Source of the DNA: an uncultured Mobiluncus sp.
GTDB taxonomy: Bacteria > Actinomycetota > Actinomycetes > Actinomycetales > Actinomycetaceae
Direction of reading: 5' to 3'
NCBI RefSeq assembly: GCF_947254095.1
Contig: NZ_CAMYBV010000037.1
Span: 1 to 5,950, forward strand
DNA length: 5,950 nt
The position numbers were made by a program, and so were the translations under genes. Positions 5,636-5,950 of this stretch are shown in pieces. Under the pieces are notes generated by a model. That model did no database searches. It was not told where the DNA came from and saw only the letters and a list, made by a program, of their open reading frames with translations. The stretch's first letter is position 1. Every line of letters starts with the position of its first letter.

Positions 5636-5670
5636 AGAACTAAAACACGCAATAAAACCAGACCCAGAAT

Positions 5671-5950
5671 TCAGGGAATCTGGGACAGGATAATCCCATC
5701 GAGGATATCGTTTTCCGAGGTCCGAACCGGGAATGTCCCGCGGGGTGCACCGGCAGGCGCAGTCCCGGAATCCGAGCGACCAGTGCCGGAACCGGGGGCC
5801 GGATGGGCCTCCAACCAAGCGAGAATCCGCTCCCACACCAGGACTCCGCCGGCAATCTGGCGCACCCGCTGCGGGTGCATGGGCCCCAACTGGGATTTTT
5901 CCGCGTGCGGCATCCGAATCAAACGCCGGGCACGTTCCCGCAGCGCGCCA
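5671..5950 (-). CDS. Ppx/GppA phosphatase family protein, C-terminal fragment
   Basis: The last 92 or so codons of a gene entering from the right edge; stop TGA at 5673-5671. Family members hydrolyse polyphosphate or the gamma phosphate of pppGpp in the cytoplasm. The end of the ASKHA-fold domain is recognisable: LRERARRLIRMPHAEK, then LGPMHPQRVRQIAGGVLVWERIL, matching the family's GMxPGRADVIxxGALIL-type motif, and finally SENDILDGIIL, matching the terminal SxxDILDGI motif. Between them sits a 26-residue Gly/Ser/Pro/Ala-rich linker (HPAPG to GTFP, coded at 5805-5728), which is unusual in length and composition. The Asp-Val usually seen in the GRADVI motif is replaced by Arg-Gln (QRVRQI). The catalytic N-terminal part is outside the window, so activity cannot be judged. 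The protein converges on the repeat-rich spacer, which may contain its terminator. Confidence 0.8.
   Translation of the reverse strand, partial: GALRERARRLIRMPHAEKSQLGPMHPQRVRQIAGGVLVWERILAWLEAHPAPGSGTGRSDSGTAPAGAPRGTFPVRTSENDILDGIILSQIP

Larger units (their letters stand above)
5055..5670. other. Non-coding region rich in inverted repeats between convergent genes
   Basis: About 615 bp with no convincing gene. Open frames here (for example minus strand 5114-5836 and plus strand 4968-5369) lack family motifs, start in poor contexts and run through the hairpins, so they look spurious. The left part (5055-5200) has small hairpins only: GTGGG/CCCAC at 5157-5170 and GCTGAAAT/ATTTCAGC at 5102-5109 and 5184-5191. 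The right part holds the repeats and folded elements listed separately. It lies between the plus-strand lipoprotein and the minus-strand phosphatase gene. Confidence 0.7.

Noticed and set aside
5114..5836. Long minus-strand open frame of 240 codons across the spacer
   Set aside because: It overlaps the phosphatase end in another frame, reads through several hairpins, and has Arg/Pro-rich low-quality composition with no recognisable motif; likely a GC-driven artefact.

Overview
The window looks like chromosomal DNA of a high-GC actinobacterium. It carries a NarL/DesK-type two-component pair with many GTG/GCC/CGG codons, an LppM-type lipoprotein, the start of an actinobacterial-type Bax inhibitor-1 protein, the end of a Ppx/GppA phosphatase, and a promoter-to-ATG spacing suggesting a leaderless transcript. 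The moderate GC and AT-tolerant spacers would suit a host-associated Actinomycetaceae-like organism. That placement is an inference; no marker gene fixes the genus.

Layout, left to right. Positions 1-62 hold the first 20 codons of a minus-strand gene (Bax inhibitor-1/YccA-like), divergent from a two-component operon. The operon encodes a small two-TM histidine kinase (206-1240) and a LuxR-type response regulator (1266-1994). A minus-strand tRNA follows (2020-2092). It has a UAA anticodon and a leucine-type D-arm but a short variable loop. Next come the Na+/H+ antiporter gene nhaA (2165-3532, probably leaderless) and an LppM-like lipoprotein (3688-4947). The lipoprotein is anchored by a lipobox and a TM helix and ends in a long Gly-Gln-Pro repeat tail. 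A 54-nt interrupted palindrome ending in TTTT closes this block.

From about 5055 to 5670 there is no convincing gene. The stretch is dense in inverted repeats: a degenerate tandem duplication (5202-5305), a multi-branched foldable block (5305-5436), a minus-strand terminator-like hairpin with a T6 run (5455-5481), a 54-nt interrupted palindrome (5531-5584) and a further hairpin (5611-5635). The minus-strand gene entering from the right (5671-5950) is the C-terminus of a Ppx/GppA phosphatase, so this region lies between convergent genes.

The genes do not form one pathway. Functionally they are an envelope-sensing regulatory pair, ion/pH homeostasis (NhaA), an envelope lipoprotein and a polyphosphate/(p)ppGpp-related phosphatase. 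The observations most worth following up are the structured non-coding block at 5305-5436 and its neighbouring repeats, the class I tRNA with a UAA anticodon, and the Gly-Gln-Pro tail predicted to be cytoplasmic on a lipoprotein.
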